Shown here: positions 47,179 to 56,268 of the stretch, in pieces
Layout: the number at the start of each line of letters is the position of its first letter
Position numbering within the stretch: the first letter of the stretch is position 1
DNA from: Winogradskyella endarachnes
Lineage (GTDB): Bacteria; Bacteroidota; Bacteroidia; Flavobacteriales; Flavobacteriaceae
Direction of reading: 5' to 3'
Assembly: GCF_009741275.1 (NCBI RefSeq)
Contig: NZ_WOWS01000001.1
Location: 806,001 to 870,000 of the forward strand
DNA length: 64,000 nt
The notes under the pieces: generated by a model
Databases searched by the model: none
Told to the model about the DNA's origin: nothing
What the model saw: only the letters and a program-made list of their open reading frames with translations
Position numbers and translations under genes: made by a program

Positions 47179-47280
47179 TGTTATAAATTGTTTGACATTA
47201 GTTGCATTTTGTTTATCGAAATTTGTTGTGGTAAAAATTTAATATATATAGCTTAGTTGAATATTTTAAAACAATGTATT

Positions 47281-47961
47281 ATGAAAACCAAAGGAATTAT
47301 TTTAATATTAGTTGTACTATTATTTAGCTCTTGTATTGTAAAATCACTTCAACCATTCTACACAAAAGATAGCTTAAGCTTTAATGAAAAGCTATTAGGA
47401 AATTGGGTAGATAACAAAAAAGGAGAATGGAATGTCGAATCCATTAAATCTAAAATAGAAGAAGATGAAAAGAATGGTCTCAAATTATCAAAAGAAGAAT
47501 TAAAAACATTTGAAATCTATAAAGAAGGCTATTACATCACCTACTTAAAAAAAGAAAAAGAAGCTGGTTTTATAGCTATGCCATTTAAAATTAAAGAGCA
47601 GTATTTTTTAGACTTTATTCCTATTGAGATTGAAGATGAAGAAATCAACAGCTTAGCAGCAGAACATCTTCTTAAAACACATTCGGTTGCAAAATTAGAT
47701 ACTAACTCCGAAGCAGTAGTTTCACTATCATGGTTAAGTGAAGAGCACATTAAAGATCTTTTTGAAAATCAAAAAATACGTCTAAAACATGAGAATGTTG
47801 GGTTTCAACAAGATTTATTAATAACAGCATCTTCTGAAGAATTACAATCATTTTTAAAAAAATGTGTTGAAGCAGATTTATTTAATGAAATTAGCAATAA
47901 AGATAAAACATGGAAATCAGCAGATAAATTAAATTTAATAAAAGCTAATGCAAAGCCTTAA
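47281..47961 (+). CDS. Lipoprotein of unknown function ahead of a LytS/LytTR two-component system
   Basis: 226 residues from the ATG at 47281 (MKTKGIILILVVLLF); the frame opens 24 bases upstream but the lipobox FSSC sits best with this start. The mature part has GNWVDNKKGEWNVE, a charged helical stretch and many acidic residues; no catalytic motif is seen. Its 3' end overlaps the kinase gene by 14 bases, so all three genes are probably one transcript, and it may be the envelope input or output of the system. Function inferred from context. Confidence 0.75.
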   Translation: MKTKGIILILVVLLFSSCIVKSLQPFYTKDSLSFNEKLLGNWVDNKKGEWNVESIKSKIEEDEKNGLKLSKEELKTFEIYKEGYYITYLKKEKEAGFIAMPFKIKEQYFLDFIPIEIEDEEINSLAAEHLLKTHSVAKLDTNSEAVVSLSWLSEEHIKDLFENQKIRLKHENVGFQQDLLITASSEELQSFLKKCVEADLFNEISNKDKTWKSADKLNLIKANAKP

Positions 47962-49009
47962 TTTAAATTTACTTATAAAGAAAACAAATTACCACAGACC
48001 AATTATTTTTAATGGTGTTCTGTGGGTTTTGGCATTTATAATTTTACTCTTTGTTTTTTCAAAAGGAAAAGCACCAATTAAAATAGACTACATTTATACT
48101 ACCGTATTTATAATATTGTTGGCTATACCTGTTAGTATTAATTTCTATATTTATATTCCTCAATTATTAAAACAAGAAAAATACGGTTTTTACATTTTAA
48201 GTTTTGTTATAAACCTATTAATTTTTGCCTTTTTAAGTTCATGGCTTTTACATCCTATATTAGACACTATATTTCCGAGTTACTTTTTTATTTCCTATCT
48301 CTCAAAACCTAATATTTTATTAGTTTTTATTATTTTTTTAGTGCTCACAACATTATTAAAACTAGCAGAAGATTGGTTTTACTTTAATACTAATGAGAAC
48401 AAAATATTACGTCTAAAAAATCAGCAAATAGAGACTCAATTAACTACTTTAAGAGCTCAACTAAACCCGCACTTTTTATTTAATTCTTTAAATGTTATTT
48501 ATGCTTTAGCATTAGAAAAGAAAGACGGTGTAACAAATGCTATTGTACAACTTTCTGATGTTTTGAGGTATGTTATTTACGATTCGGACACAGAACGTGT
48601 TTCTATAAAAGATGAAATTAGTTTACTTAAAAATTATATTGCATTTCATAATCATCGCGTAGAAACTCTAAACACAACCCATTTTGAAATTGATATAGAA
48701 GAAGAATCCTTTAAAATCTATCCTATGTTATTATTACCGTTATTGGAAAACAGCTTCAAACATGGAGTCATTGCTGGCCAAACTAATACACCTATTAAAA
48801 TTAAGCTACACCAAAATGATAAACAATTTAAATTTAATATAAGTAATGCTAACTTAAATACAAAAAATCAACTTGAAGAAAAATATTCAGGTGTTGGCAT
48901 AGAAAACCTAAAAAACAATCTGAAATTAGTATATCCAAATCAACATCAGTTTGAAGTTAACGAAACAAAAGATACTTTTGAAGTAACATTAATAATCAAT
49001 GAAGGTTAA
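47948..49009 (+). CDS. LytS/YehU-type sensor histidine kinase
   Basis: 353 residues with four membrane helices in the first 145 residues (no large extracellular sensor domain) and a cytoplasmic PF06580-type kinase. The phosphoacceptor motif is AQLNPHFLFNSLNVI with His175; the ATPase part shows LLPLLENSFKHG (N box) and GVGIENLKNNL (G box). It overlaps the lipoprotein gene by 14 bases and the regulator by 11 bases. It probably phosphorylates the LytTR protein that follows. Confidence 0.92.
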   Translation: MQSLNLNLLIKKTNYHRPIIFNGVLWVLAFIILLFVFSKGKAPIKIDYIYTTVFIILLAIPVSINFYIYIPQLLKQEKYGFYILSFVINLLIFAFLSSWLLHPILDTIFPSYFFISYLSKPNILLVFIIFLVLTTLLKLAEDWFYFNTNENKILRLKNQQIETQLTTLRAQLNPHFLFNSLNVIYALALEKKDGVTNAIVQLSDVLRYVIYDSDTERVSIKDEISLLKNYIAFHNHRVETLNTTHFEIDIEEESFKIYPMLLLPLLENSFKHGVIAGQTNTPIKIKLHQNDKQFKFNISNANLNTKNQLEEKYSGVGIENLKNNLKLVYPNQHQFEVNETKDTFEVTLIINEG

Positions 49010-49691
49010 CCAACTAATAACATGTTTAATAATTGACGATGAAGTTTCATCACAGCGGGTACTTCAACATTTTATAGAAAAAACAGATGTCTTGGATTTA
49101 AAAGCAACATGCAACAATGCAATTGAAGCCCTTAAATATTTAGAACTTAATAATGATATAAATTTGCTTTTTTTAGATATAAATATGCCTCAACAATCTG
49201 GATTAAATTTTTATAAAGCACTTAAAAACCCACCTAAAGTTATTTTTACAACTGCTTATCCTCAATATGCGGTTGATGGTTTTGAGGTTAATGCTATAGA
49301 TTATTTATTAAAACCCATATCATACCAACGCTTTTTGGCGGCTATTAAGAAGATTTCAATTACTAATAGTAACGTTAATAGGGAAGATGATTTTATCATT
49401 ATAAAAGAAAATAAAGCTTTACATAGAATAGTTTTAAACGATATTCAATACATCGAAGCTTATGGAGATTATGTAAAAGTACATACTGAAATTAAAACAA
49501 TTACAACTCATAGTACATTTTCTAAATTCATAGAAAGCTTACCAAATAATTTTCTAAGAATTCATAAATCTTTTAGTATTAACCTTAATAAAATGAATCA
49601 ACTTTCTGGCAATCAAATCACAATCGACACACACACCATCCCAATTGGTCAAACCTATAAAAAAACAGTTCTAAAAGCACTAAATTTGTAA
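48999..49691 (+). CDS. LytTR-family response regulator
   Basis: 230 residues: receiver domain (about 8-122) with acidic pocket IIDDE, phosphoacceptor Asp60 in LFLDINMPQQSG, conserved Thr (FTTAYPQYAVDGF) and Lys (YLLKPISYQRF), then a LytTR DNA-binding domain (about 130-230) with FLRIHKSFSINL. Such regulators bind paired direct repeats. It overlaps the kinase by 11 bases; the regulon is unknown, although the adjacent lipoprotein and LamG gene are candidates. Confidence 0.93.
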   Translation: MKVNQLITCLIIDDEVSSQRVLQHFIEKTDVLDLKATCNNAIEALKYLELNNDINLLFLDINMPQQSGLNFYKALKNPPKVIFTTAYPQYAVDGFEVNAIDYLLKPISYQRFLAAIKKISITNSNVNREDDFIIIKENKALHRIVLNDIQYIEAYGDYVKVHTEIKTITTHSTFSKFIESLPNNFLRIHKSFSINLNKMNQLSGNQITIDTHTIPIGQTYKKTVLKALNL

Positions 49692-50082
49692 TGTAAATAT
49701 TGTATTAAATATTACAATAAATAAGAGCTTAGGCATTAACCATTAGAAGATTTACTAGAATTGTGTTTACGCTGAAGGAAGCTAAAAAAAGAGAATAAAG
49801 CCCTTTTTTCTTATTAATTATTTTAATTTCAAAATTAAGATAGTTATAAAGCCAGTTTAAAATCAAACTCACTGATTTTTTTTTAAACTTCCTGTCTATT
49901 GAAAAACACCCAAATTCAATTTCTAGATTAATTTTAAAAACAAAAGCAGTTTATTTAGCTGAAAACATCAGTAAATAAACTGCTTTTATTTTTTAATTTT
50001 AAATTAACCTAGCTTCTATATTTAATAGGCATTAAGATACAAATTATTAATTCTAGTTTAGGTCTATAAAAATCTTCTTTTT
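49692..50082. other. 391-base intergenic region
   Basis: Holds one terminator (49942-49993) and otherwise AT-rich sequence. I see no RNA gene and no convincing open frame. Confidence 0.7.
49942..49993 (+). terminator. Terminator after the two-component operon
   Basis: A perfect 16-base stem (AAAAGCAGTTTATTTA, 49942-49957, complement 49972-49987) with a 14-base loop and a following T-tract. It also faces the LamG gene's 3' end. Confidence 0.75.
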
Positions 50083-50298
50083 TTACTCTTTAATCCATTT
50101 AAAAGTCTTACTAGCATTATTTTGAGTTACCGTTACCAAATATAAACCAGAAGCTATAGACGGACTAAATGTTTGAGCATCACTCATGGTAGCGACAAAC
50201 AATTCTTTTCCAGATAATGAATGTATAGATACTTTTGCATCAGTTTCAATCATTCTATTAAAACTTAAAACTTGTGAAGGATTTTTAGATATACTTAA
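50083..50298. repeat. Direct repeat, right copy (with 46927-47142)
   Basis: This 216-base copy encodes the C-terminal sorting domain of the LamG protein. It matches the left copy without gaps and in the same orientation. Together they bracket the lipoprotein-kinase-regulator operon. Confidence 0.85.
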
Positions 50299-51288
50299 AT
50301 TATCTAATAACTGATTATTTGTTACTCCAAGAGAAGAAACAGTGATACAATCCGATTGTAAAACACATCCATTGTAAGTAATTTCTACAGAATAATCACC
50401 AACAGCCGTAGGCGTATAACTCGCGGCAGTTTCACCAGAAATAAAACTATCATTTCCACAATCTATCCAAGCGTAAGTAGCTCCAGATTGTTGTGCTGTA
50501 AGAACACCATTACTCTCCGTTACCGAAGTATCTACAGCAAAACTTGCTAAAGCTGTACTACCAGAAACCCAATTAGAGGTAGCACCATTAAGAGTAAAAT
50601 TATTTAGAACGCCGTCATTGCCAGCAACCAATTCTGGTAAAGTATCCACAGTAGTGTTGTCAGCACCATCCATTCCCTCGTTAAACTGATAATATGCCGT
50701 TAATCCAGCAGTAGATGGACAAATTTCACTATTCATATTTGCCATAATTTCACTTGGAGAAAGCGCTACGTTCCATATTCTTACCTCATCAATTTTTCCT
50801 AAAAATCTTATGGTACCTCCAGGTACACGCTGACCAATTCTTAAATCTGTTGATGAAGTTGTGTTAACTCCACTTAAGTTACCCGTTCCTACTTCTGCCC
50901 CATCTACATAAAGATACCCTGTACCATTATCTAAAACAAAAGCTACATGTGTCCATGTATCAGCCGTAATTATCCCTGTAGATGTAGATGATAAGTTTGC
51001 ATTAGTACCTCCAGAAATAAAGCTTAACCCTCTGTTAGAATTTATCATAAATGTATTTCTCGATCCAGAACTACCAGCACCATAATCTATAATAGCCAAA
51101 TTAGTACTTGGTGCATTAGAACTAAAATTTACCCAAGCTTCAAACGTTCTGTCTGAAGAACCTAAAACTCCTGCATAGGTTGTTTGAACAAAATCATTTG
51201 TTCCATCAAAATCAAGACAATTCTGGGTTTGTGAAAAAATAAAAGAGGTAAAAATTGCACCTAAAAAAGAAAGTAATTTTAATTTCAT
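50083..51288 (-). CDS. LamG-domain protein with T9SS type A sorting domain
   Basis: A 401-residue secreted protein, probably surface adhesin-like or carbohydrate-binding. Signal peptide to about 20 (IFSQTQ). Residues 25-185 form a LamG/concanavalin-like domain (TFEAWVNFSS, GTGYLYVDGAEVG, IDEVRIWNVALS). Residues about 255-322 are an Ig/PKD-like module (YAWIDCGNDSFISGETAASY). From about 330 there is a sorting domain (LSISKNPSQVLSF, KVSIHSLSGKEL, ASGLYLVTVTQNNASKTFKW). Related in its end to the decayed remnant at 46927. Exported through the type IX pathway. Confidence 0.9.
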   Translation of the reverse strand: MKLKLLSFLGAIFTSFIFSQTQNCLDFDGTNDFVQTTYAGVLGSSDRTFEAWVNFSSNAPSTNLAIIDYGAGSSGSRNTFMINSNRGLSFISGGTNANLSSTSTGIITADTWTHVAFVLDNGTGYLYVDGAEVGTGNLSGVNTTSSTDLRIGQRVPGGTIRFLGKIDEVRIWNVALSPSEIMANMNSEICPSTAGLTAYYQFNEGMDGADNTTVDTLPELVAGNDGVLNNFTLNGATSNWVSGSTALASFAVDTSVTESNGVLTAQQSGATYAWIDCGNDSFISGETAASYTPTAVGDYSVEITYNGCVLQSDCITVSSLGVTNNQLLDNLSISKNPSQVLSFNRMIETDAKVSIHSLSGKELFVATMSDAQTFSPSIASGLYLVTVTQNNASKTFKWIKE

Positions 51289-51511
51289 AATAAAAAAAAT
51301 TTAGTTAATCAGATTAGTTGTTATCTATAAATATAGATAGATTTTTGTGTATCAACCCGTTGAAATGTTAGGTAATTATTATAATTCTAGCTTTTTTTAA
51401 TCTTTGTTAATTTGATTAATTGTTTTTGATAATCTGTAATTTTAAAGGCAATATTTTTTAAAGATTAATAATTAGATTTCCATATTAATAATTTAGTACT
51501 ACATTTAGATA

Positions 51512-51994
51512 ATGAAAATTGAATCTATTGCCATTATAAAAAAGGAATTAAAGCATTTATCCCAAGAAGAACTTCTAGAACTATGCTTGCGTTTAGGGAA
51601 ATTTAAAAAAGAAAATAAAGCGTTACTCACTTATTTATTATTTCAATCTCATGATGAAGATGGTTATGTAGCCAGTGTAAAAACAACTTTAGATGAATTA
51701 TTTGAAGCTATAAATACAGATAGTTACTTCTACATGAAGAAAACGATTCGGAAAATCTTAAGACAAATAAGAGTTTACAGTAGATATTCTTTAAAAAAAA
51801 CAACAGAGGTAGAACTCCTACTCTACTTCTGCAAACGTCTTAACGAACTAAAACCTTCAATACATAGAAACACAACACTCAGTAATTTATATGAGCGTCA
51901 AATCTTATCTATTAAGAAAAAAATTAGTGTACTGCATGAAGATTTGCAATACGATTATAATTTACAATTGCAAGAATTAAATGAAAAATCCTAG
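51512..51994 (+). CDS. Conserved unknown helical protein
   Basis: 160 residues, all helical by appearance, basic at the C-terminal half (YSRYSLKKTTEVELLLYFCKRLNELKPSI). No signal peptide. Its last 14 bases overlap the ATG of the following membrane protein gene, suggesting they work together. Similar pairs occur in Flavobacteriaceae but I know no function. Confidence 0.7.
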   Translation: MKIESIAIIKKELKHLSQEELLELCLRLGKFKKENKALLTYLLFQSHDEDGYVASVKTTLDELFEAINTDSYFYMKKTIRKILRQIRVYSRYSLKKTTEVELLLYFCKRLNELKPSIHRNTTLSNLYERQILSIKKKISVLHEDLQYDYNLQLQELNEKS

Positions 51995-52532
51995 TACTAC
52001 TATTTTAGAGTCTAAGCTAAAAAGGCACAAAATTTCTTATGTTTCTGAATATGGAACTATCATTATCGGAAAATCAAAAACAGATTATACCATTGTATTA
52101 GGTCTTATTATTTTCCCTCTAATAGCTGCAATCTGCATAACTACATTTCTAATTTGGGATAACTTTGATTTTTTGGGAGCCAACCGCGGAAAAATAATTG
52201 CAGGCATCTTATTTTTGGCTGGTACTGCTTATTTTAACTTTTCGAGAATTCAAAATAAAAAAAAATCCAATAATAATTTAAAAACATTATTACCAAAAGT
52301 TATAAAAATTAAAAATGAATTTGGAGAAAACACATTTGATTCTAACAACATTAAAACCTTTATCTACAATGTTAAAGAAATAAATGATGAATTATACGTG
52401 GGTACTCTTAATTTAGTAGATACCAAAGACAGAATACATCAAATTCTTGGATTTGATGATGAGAACGAAAAATACGTGTTAAATGATTTAAAATGGTTCT
52501 CAGAGTACCTTACTAAACATACCGAAATGTAA
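51981..52532 (+). CDS. Membrane protein of unknown function
   Basis: 183 residues with two hydrophobic helices around 32-62 and 70-88 (TIVLGLIIFPLIAAICITTF, GKIIAGILFLAGTAYF) and a cytoplasmic C-terminal domain of about 95 residues with mixed strands. No catalytic motif. Overlaps the preceding helical-protein gene by 14 bases. Confidence 0.65.
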   Translation: MKNPSTTILESKLKRHKISYVSEYGTIIIGKSKTDYTIVLGLIIFPLIAAICITTFLIWDNFDFLGANRGKIIAGILFLAGTAYFNFSRIQNKKKSNNNLKTLLPKVIKIKNEFGENTFDSNNIKTFIYNVKEINDELYVGTLNLVDTKDRIHQILGFDDENEKYVLNDLKWFSEYLTKHTEM

Positions 52533-52546
52533 AAAACCATTTAAAA

Positions 52547-53707
52547 CTAAAGGTTTTTCTTTGCCTTACGACTCCCTTCGTACATTTCATACTTTACTAA
52601 TCTTGCTTCAAGTTTAGCATTAAAAACTTTTATTTTTCGAGAAGGTCTTAATCCTACAAATTTTAAAGCTTCAAGATTAGAAGTTACCAACCACGCATTG
52701 GTGTTAGGATAACCATGTTTTAGAGTAGAACCAATATTTCCGTAGAATTCTTCAACATTTAAATTCTCTAAACGTTCTCCATAAGGCGGATTAAAAACCA
52801 TATGTAATTTTTCATTTCCAGATTTACGAGTTTTAAAGAAATCTTCATGCTGAATATGAATAAATTCATCTAAATGTGCATTCTTAATATTCTCCTTTGC
52901 TTTGGCTACAGCTGATGGCGACTTATCGTAACCTAGTATTTTATAATGAAAATCACGTGTTTTTTTCAACAGTGATTCTTCAATTTTCTCAAACAAATCA
53001 ACATCCCAATCTTGCCAACGCTCAAAAGCAAATTCCTTGCGCATTAGATTTGGTGGTATATTACAGGCAATCATTGCAGCTTCTGCCAACATAGTTCCAC
53101 TACCACACATTGGATCCATAAAATCGCTTTGTCCATCCCAACCACTCATCATTATTAAACCAGCAGCTAAAACTTCATTAATTGGTGCAATATTAGTGGC
53201 TGACTTATACCCTCTTCTATGTAAAGATTCACCAGAGGTATCTAAAGAAATTGTGCAGCGCTGACGATCAATATGGACGTTTATTTTTAAATCTGGAAAA
53301 CGCAAATCTACATCTGGCCGTACACCTTCTAAATCTCTAAAACGATCTACTATAGCATCCTTTGTTTTTAACGCTGTATAAAGAGAATGGGTAAAAACAC
53401 TATTATGTACAGTAGCATCAACAGCTAAGGAACCATTAGCTTTTATGTAATTTTCCCATTTCATGTTCTTTACATTTTTGTAAAGATCCTCTTCTTTTGT
53501 TACTCTAAAAGAATGAATTGGTTTTAGGATTTTAATAGCAGTTCTTATGCCAAGATTTGCTTTGTACATAAAGCCTTTATCACCAACAAAACTAACATTA
53601 CGCACCCCTTTTTCTACTTGCATAGCACCAAGTTGCGTGAGTTCTTTTGCTAAAATATCTTCAAAGCCAAATAACGTCTTGGCTAACATTTTGAAATTAT
53701 CTTCCAT
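52547..53707 (-). CDS. THUMP-domain class I RNA methyltransferase (RlmL-like)
   Basis: A 386-residue enzyme predicted to make N2-methylguanosine in 23S rRNA, by analogy with RlmL/YpsC. It has an N-terminal ferredoxin-like region, a THUMP domain (about 45-155: VDRFRDLEGVRPDVDLRFPDLKINVHIDRQ split between strands), and a Rossmann methyltransferase with MDPMCGSGTMLAEAA, ILGYDKSPSAVAKAKENI and the catalytic NPPYGERL (residue about 288). The fused RlmK half of E. coli RlmKL is absent, as is usual outside gammaproteobacteria. Confidence 0.9.
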   Translation of the reverse strand: MEDNFKMLAKTLFGFEDILAKELTQLGAMQVEKGVRNVSFVGDKGFMYKANLGIRTAIKILKPIHSFRVTKEEDLYKNVKNMKWENYIKANGSLAVDATVHNSVFTHSLYTALKTKDAIVDRFRDLEGVRPDVDLRFPDLKINVHIDRQRCTISLDTSGESLHRRGYKSATNIAPINEVLAAGLIMMSGWDGQSDFMDPMCGSGTMLAEAAMIACNIPPNLMRKEFAFERWQDWDVDLFEKIEESLLKKTRDFHYKILGYDKSPSAVAKAKENIKNAHLDEFIHIQHEDFFKTRKSGNEKLHMVFNPPYGERLENLNVEEFYGNIGSTLKHGYPNTNAWLVTSNLEALKFVGLRPSRKIKVFNAKLEARLVKYEMYEGSRKAKKNL

Positions 53708-53727
53708 ATACTACTATAAATAGATTG

Positions 53728-53746
53728 CAAAAATACAGTATTTTTG
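53728..53746. promoter_or_regulatory. Palindromic back-to-back -7 boxes
   Basis: CAAAAATACAGTATTTTTG is a perfect palindrome whose two arms are TATTTTTG boxes, one for the minus-strand methyltransferase gene (starting at 53707) and one for the plus-strand gene at 53763. No TTG -33 elements at the expected distance are seen. Confidence 0.45.
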
Positions 53747-53762
53747 CAGTACATTTTACATT

Positions 53763-54494
53763 ATGAGTAAATCAACTAAACAATGGTATGCTTCTTGGTT
53801 TAACACACCATATTACCATATTTTATATAAGGACAGAGATTACACAGAAGCCCAAGGTTTTATGGATAATCTCACCAATTACCTTAACCTGCCAGCACAA
53901 GCTAAAATATTAGATTTGGCTTGTGGTAAAGGTAGACATTCTGTGTATTTAAATTCCTTAGGCTACAACGTAACAGGCTTAGATTTATCTGAGCAAAGTA
54001 TTGCACACGCTAAACAATATGAAAACGAAACATTAAAGTTTAATGTACATGATATGAGCAAAACATATCCAGATACTTTTGATGCCGTTTTTAACCTATT
54101 TACAAGCTTTGGTTATTTTGAAGATGAGAATTGTAATCTTAAAACAATAGCAGCTATAAAAGAAGAACTTAACGAATTTGGTTTTGGTGTTATAGATTTT
54201 ATGAATACAAATTACGTTATTAAAAATTTAGTTGCAGAAGATGTTAAAACAGTAGAAGGCATAGACTTTCATCAGCAACGCTATGTAAAAAATGGTTACA
54301 TTATAAAAGACATCAATTTTGAAGCTGATGGAGAACAGTTTGAATTTCAAGAACGTGTTAAAGCTTTTACTTTAGAAGATTTTGAAAACCTATTTAAAAA
54401 AGCAGGCGTTCACTTATTAGATGTCTTTGGTAATTATAAATTAAAAAAATATCATCCTGAAACTTCAGATCGTTTAATACTGATTTTTAAGTAA
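53763..54494 (+). CDS. Class I SAM-dependent methyltransferase
   Basis: 243 residues of a small-molecule-type methyltransferase. Motif I is ILDLACGKGRHSVYL, motif II VTGLDLSEQSI, motif IV FDAVFNLFTSFGYF. A C-terminal extension of beta strands (VKAFTLEDFENLFKKAGVHL) is typical of UbiE/Coq5-like proteins. Substrate unknown. Divergent from the RlmL-like gene and one base upstream of the ZIP gene. Confidence 0.87.
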   Translation: MSKSTKQWYASWFNTPYYHILYKDRDYTEAQGFMDNLTNYLNLPAQAKILDLACGKGRHSVYLNSLGYNVTGLDLSEQSIAHAKQYENETLKFNVHDMSKTYPDTFDAVFNLFTSFGYFEDENCNLKTIAAIKEELNEFGFGVIDFMNTNYVIKNLVAEDVKTVEGIDFHQQRYVKNGYIIKDINFEADGEQFEFQERVKAFTLEDFENLFKKAGVHLLDVFGNYKLKKYHPETSDRLILIFK

Positions 54495-54495
54495 A

Positions 54496-55170
54496 ATGAA
54501 CAGCTATTTACTTCCATTACTAGCCGTTATTATTGGCGTTGTAATTGCTTTTTTTACTAAAAAGCAAAAATCTTTATACACAAAATTACTGCTATCTTTT
54601 AGTGGTGCTTTCTTACTAGCACTTACACTTTTTGATTTATTACCAGAGGTATATCTGCATTTAAATGCAAAAAAAACGGGTTTGTATATTATGTTTGGTA
54701 TACTGCTACAAATCATTTTAGAGTTTTTCTCTAAAGGTGCAGAACATGGCCACGTGCATATACATAATAAGGATACCAATTTTCCATGGCTACTATTTAT
54801 TAGCCTTTGTATACATAGCTTTTTAGAAGGTTTTCCTATACATCAGCACAATGACATGGTTTATGGTGTTTTAATTCATAAAATACCTATTGCTATTTTA
54901 ATTACTGCATTTTTATTAAAATCTAGTTACAGCAAATTTCAAATTATATTTTTCTTAATTGTTTTTGCTTCAATGACACCTTTTGGAACCTTTATTTCTA
55001 ACCACTCTAGTGTAATGCTTAATTATGTAGATGTTATTAATGCCTTTGTTATTGGTATATTTTTACACATAGCTACTACAATTTTATTTGAATCTAGTGA
55101 AGGCCATAAATTCAATCTATCTAAGTTAATTGCTATTATTTTAGGGATTATAATTGCTTATTTTATATAA
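54496..55170 (+). CDS. ZIP-family metal transporter
   Basis: A 224-residue inner-membrane transporter for zinc or other divalent metals. It has about eight helices, including a GAFLLALTLFDLLPE stretch, a His-rich cytosolic loop (GAEHGHVHIHNKD), and the family metal-binding helices ISLCIHSFLEGFPI and VLIHKIPIAI (HxxxEG, HK). It starts one base after the methyltransferase stop and is followed by a DUF4268 gene with the ATG directly after its stop, so they form an operon. Confidence 0.88.
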   Translation: MNSYLLPLLAVIIGVVIAFFTKKQKSLYTKLLLSFSGAFLLALTLFDLLPEVYLHLNAKKTGLYIMFGILLQIILEFFSKGAEHGHVHIHNKDTNFPWLLFISLCIHSFLEGFPIHQHNDMVYGVLIHKIPIAILITAFLLKSSYSKFQIIFFLIVFASMTPFGTFISNHSSVMLNYVDVINAFVIGIFLHIATTILFESSEGHKFNLSKLIAIILGIIIAYFI

Positions 55171-55599
55171 ATGTTTTCCAAAGAAGAATCGAGACTATTA
55201 AGACAAGAATTTTGGACCAGTTTTGGGAAATCATTTCCAAGAAAATGGTTGTTATATAATACTAAAATAAAAGGTGCTGCTTTTAAATTTCACTTCGATA
55301 CAAAGTCGGCATTAATTGCATTAGATTTAGAAGACGACTTAGAAAACCGAATTAATTGCTGGGAAAAATTAGAAGCTTTAAAGGGTATTTTAAAAAATGA
55401 GTATTTACCAGATGCTATTTACGAGGAGGAGTTTTTTTTAAATAATGGCAAAGAGATATCTCGTATTTACATACCTTTAGAAAAAAAAGTATCTATCCAT
55501 AATAAAAACACTTGGCGCGATGTTATGGAATTCTTTAATAAAAACATGAGTCTTTTTGAAGCGTTTTTTGAGGAATACAGAGATATGATTAAAGGATAA
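55171..55599 (+). CDS. DUF4268-type protein
   Basis: 142 residues, cytosolic. It starts with SRLLRQEFWTSFGKSF and continues LENRINCWEKLEALKGIL and FEAFFEEYRDMI, matching what I recall of DUF4268, a helical-beta protein sometimes fused to restriction-related domains elsewhere. No catalytic residues are evident here. It follows the ZIP gene with no gap. Confidence 0.75.
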   Translation: MFSKEESRLLRQEFWTSFGKSFPRKWLLYNTKIKGAAFKFHFDTKSALIALDLEDDLENRINCWEKLEALKGILKNEYLPDAIYEEEFFLNNGKEISRIYIPLEKKVSIHNKNTWRDVMEFFNKNMSLFEAFFEEYRDMIKG

Positions 55600-55624
55600 T
55601 CAACCAACCAAAAAACAACCAAAT

Positions 55625-56077
55625 ATGAAAAACATTTTTGACAAAGCTGTTACAGAAGAGGTTATTGCACGTATTAACCAACTTAACCCAAACACTAAAC
55701 CAAATTGGGGAAAAATGTCTGTAGACCAAATGTTAGCCCATTGCAATGTTACTTACGAAATGGATTTTGAAGACAAACACCCTAAACCAAAAGGTTTAAT
55801 GAAATGGATGCTTAAAACGTTTGTTAAAAAAGTTGTAGTGAGTGAAAAACCCTATAAAAGAAACAGCCGTACTGCACCAGTTTTTTTAATTACCAATGAA
55901 AAAGACTTTAATTTAGAAAAAGACCGATTGGTTGATTATATCGTTAAAGTCCAAGAATTGGGTAGTGACTATTATCATAACCGTGAAAGCCATTCTTTTG
56001 GAAAATTAAATAAAACGGAATGGAATAATATGTTTTACAAACATCTAGACCATCACTTAACTCAGTTTGGAGTATAA
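55625..56077 (+). CDS. DUF1569 / DinB-like protein
   Basis: 150 residues of four-helix-bundle type. It has WGKMSVDQMLAHCNV near the start, and LNKTEWNNMFYKHLDHHLTQFG at the end, where the His residues could bind metal as in DinB/YfiT thiol transferases. Function unknown; thiol-dependent detoxification is possible by fold only. It follows the DUF4268 gene by 25 bases. Confidence 0.8.
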   Translation: MKNIFDKAVTEEVIARINQLNPNTKPNWGKMSVDQMLAHCNVTYEMDFEDKHPKPKGLMKWMLKTFVKKVVVSEKPYKRNSRTAPVFLITNEKDFNLEKDRLVDYIVKVQELGSDYYHNRESHSFGKLNKTEWNNMFYKHLDHHLTQFGV

Positions 56078-56268
56078 TTTGTATTCAATTTATAACAAAC
56101 ACAATATTATATTATTCTCAATTTAATAACGCCATTTTTAAAAATAAACAATAAACAATACAAAAAGCATCATTATCATAAAAATACTAAAGTAAAATGG
56201 GCATTTCATTTGTAACTTTTAAAAAAAAATTAATTTAGCTTACACTCATTAATTTTTAACAAAACCTC

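Larger units (their letters stand above)
46718..47280. other. 563-base intergenic region
   Basis: Contains a terminator (46749-46777), a 216-base remnant of a T9SS sorting domain (46927-47142, minus strand) and a second terminator hairpin (47153-47178). A plus-strand frame at 47033-47242 is antisense to the remnant and is not supported as a gene. Confidence 0.8.

Noticed and set aside
47033..47242. Plus-strand 69-residue open frame
   Set aside because: It is antisense to the decayed sorting domain and becomes a low-complexity hydrophobic end after it; no start context or homology supports it.
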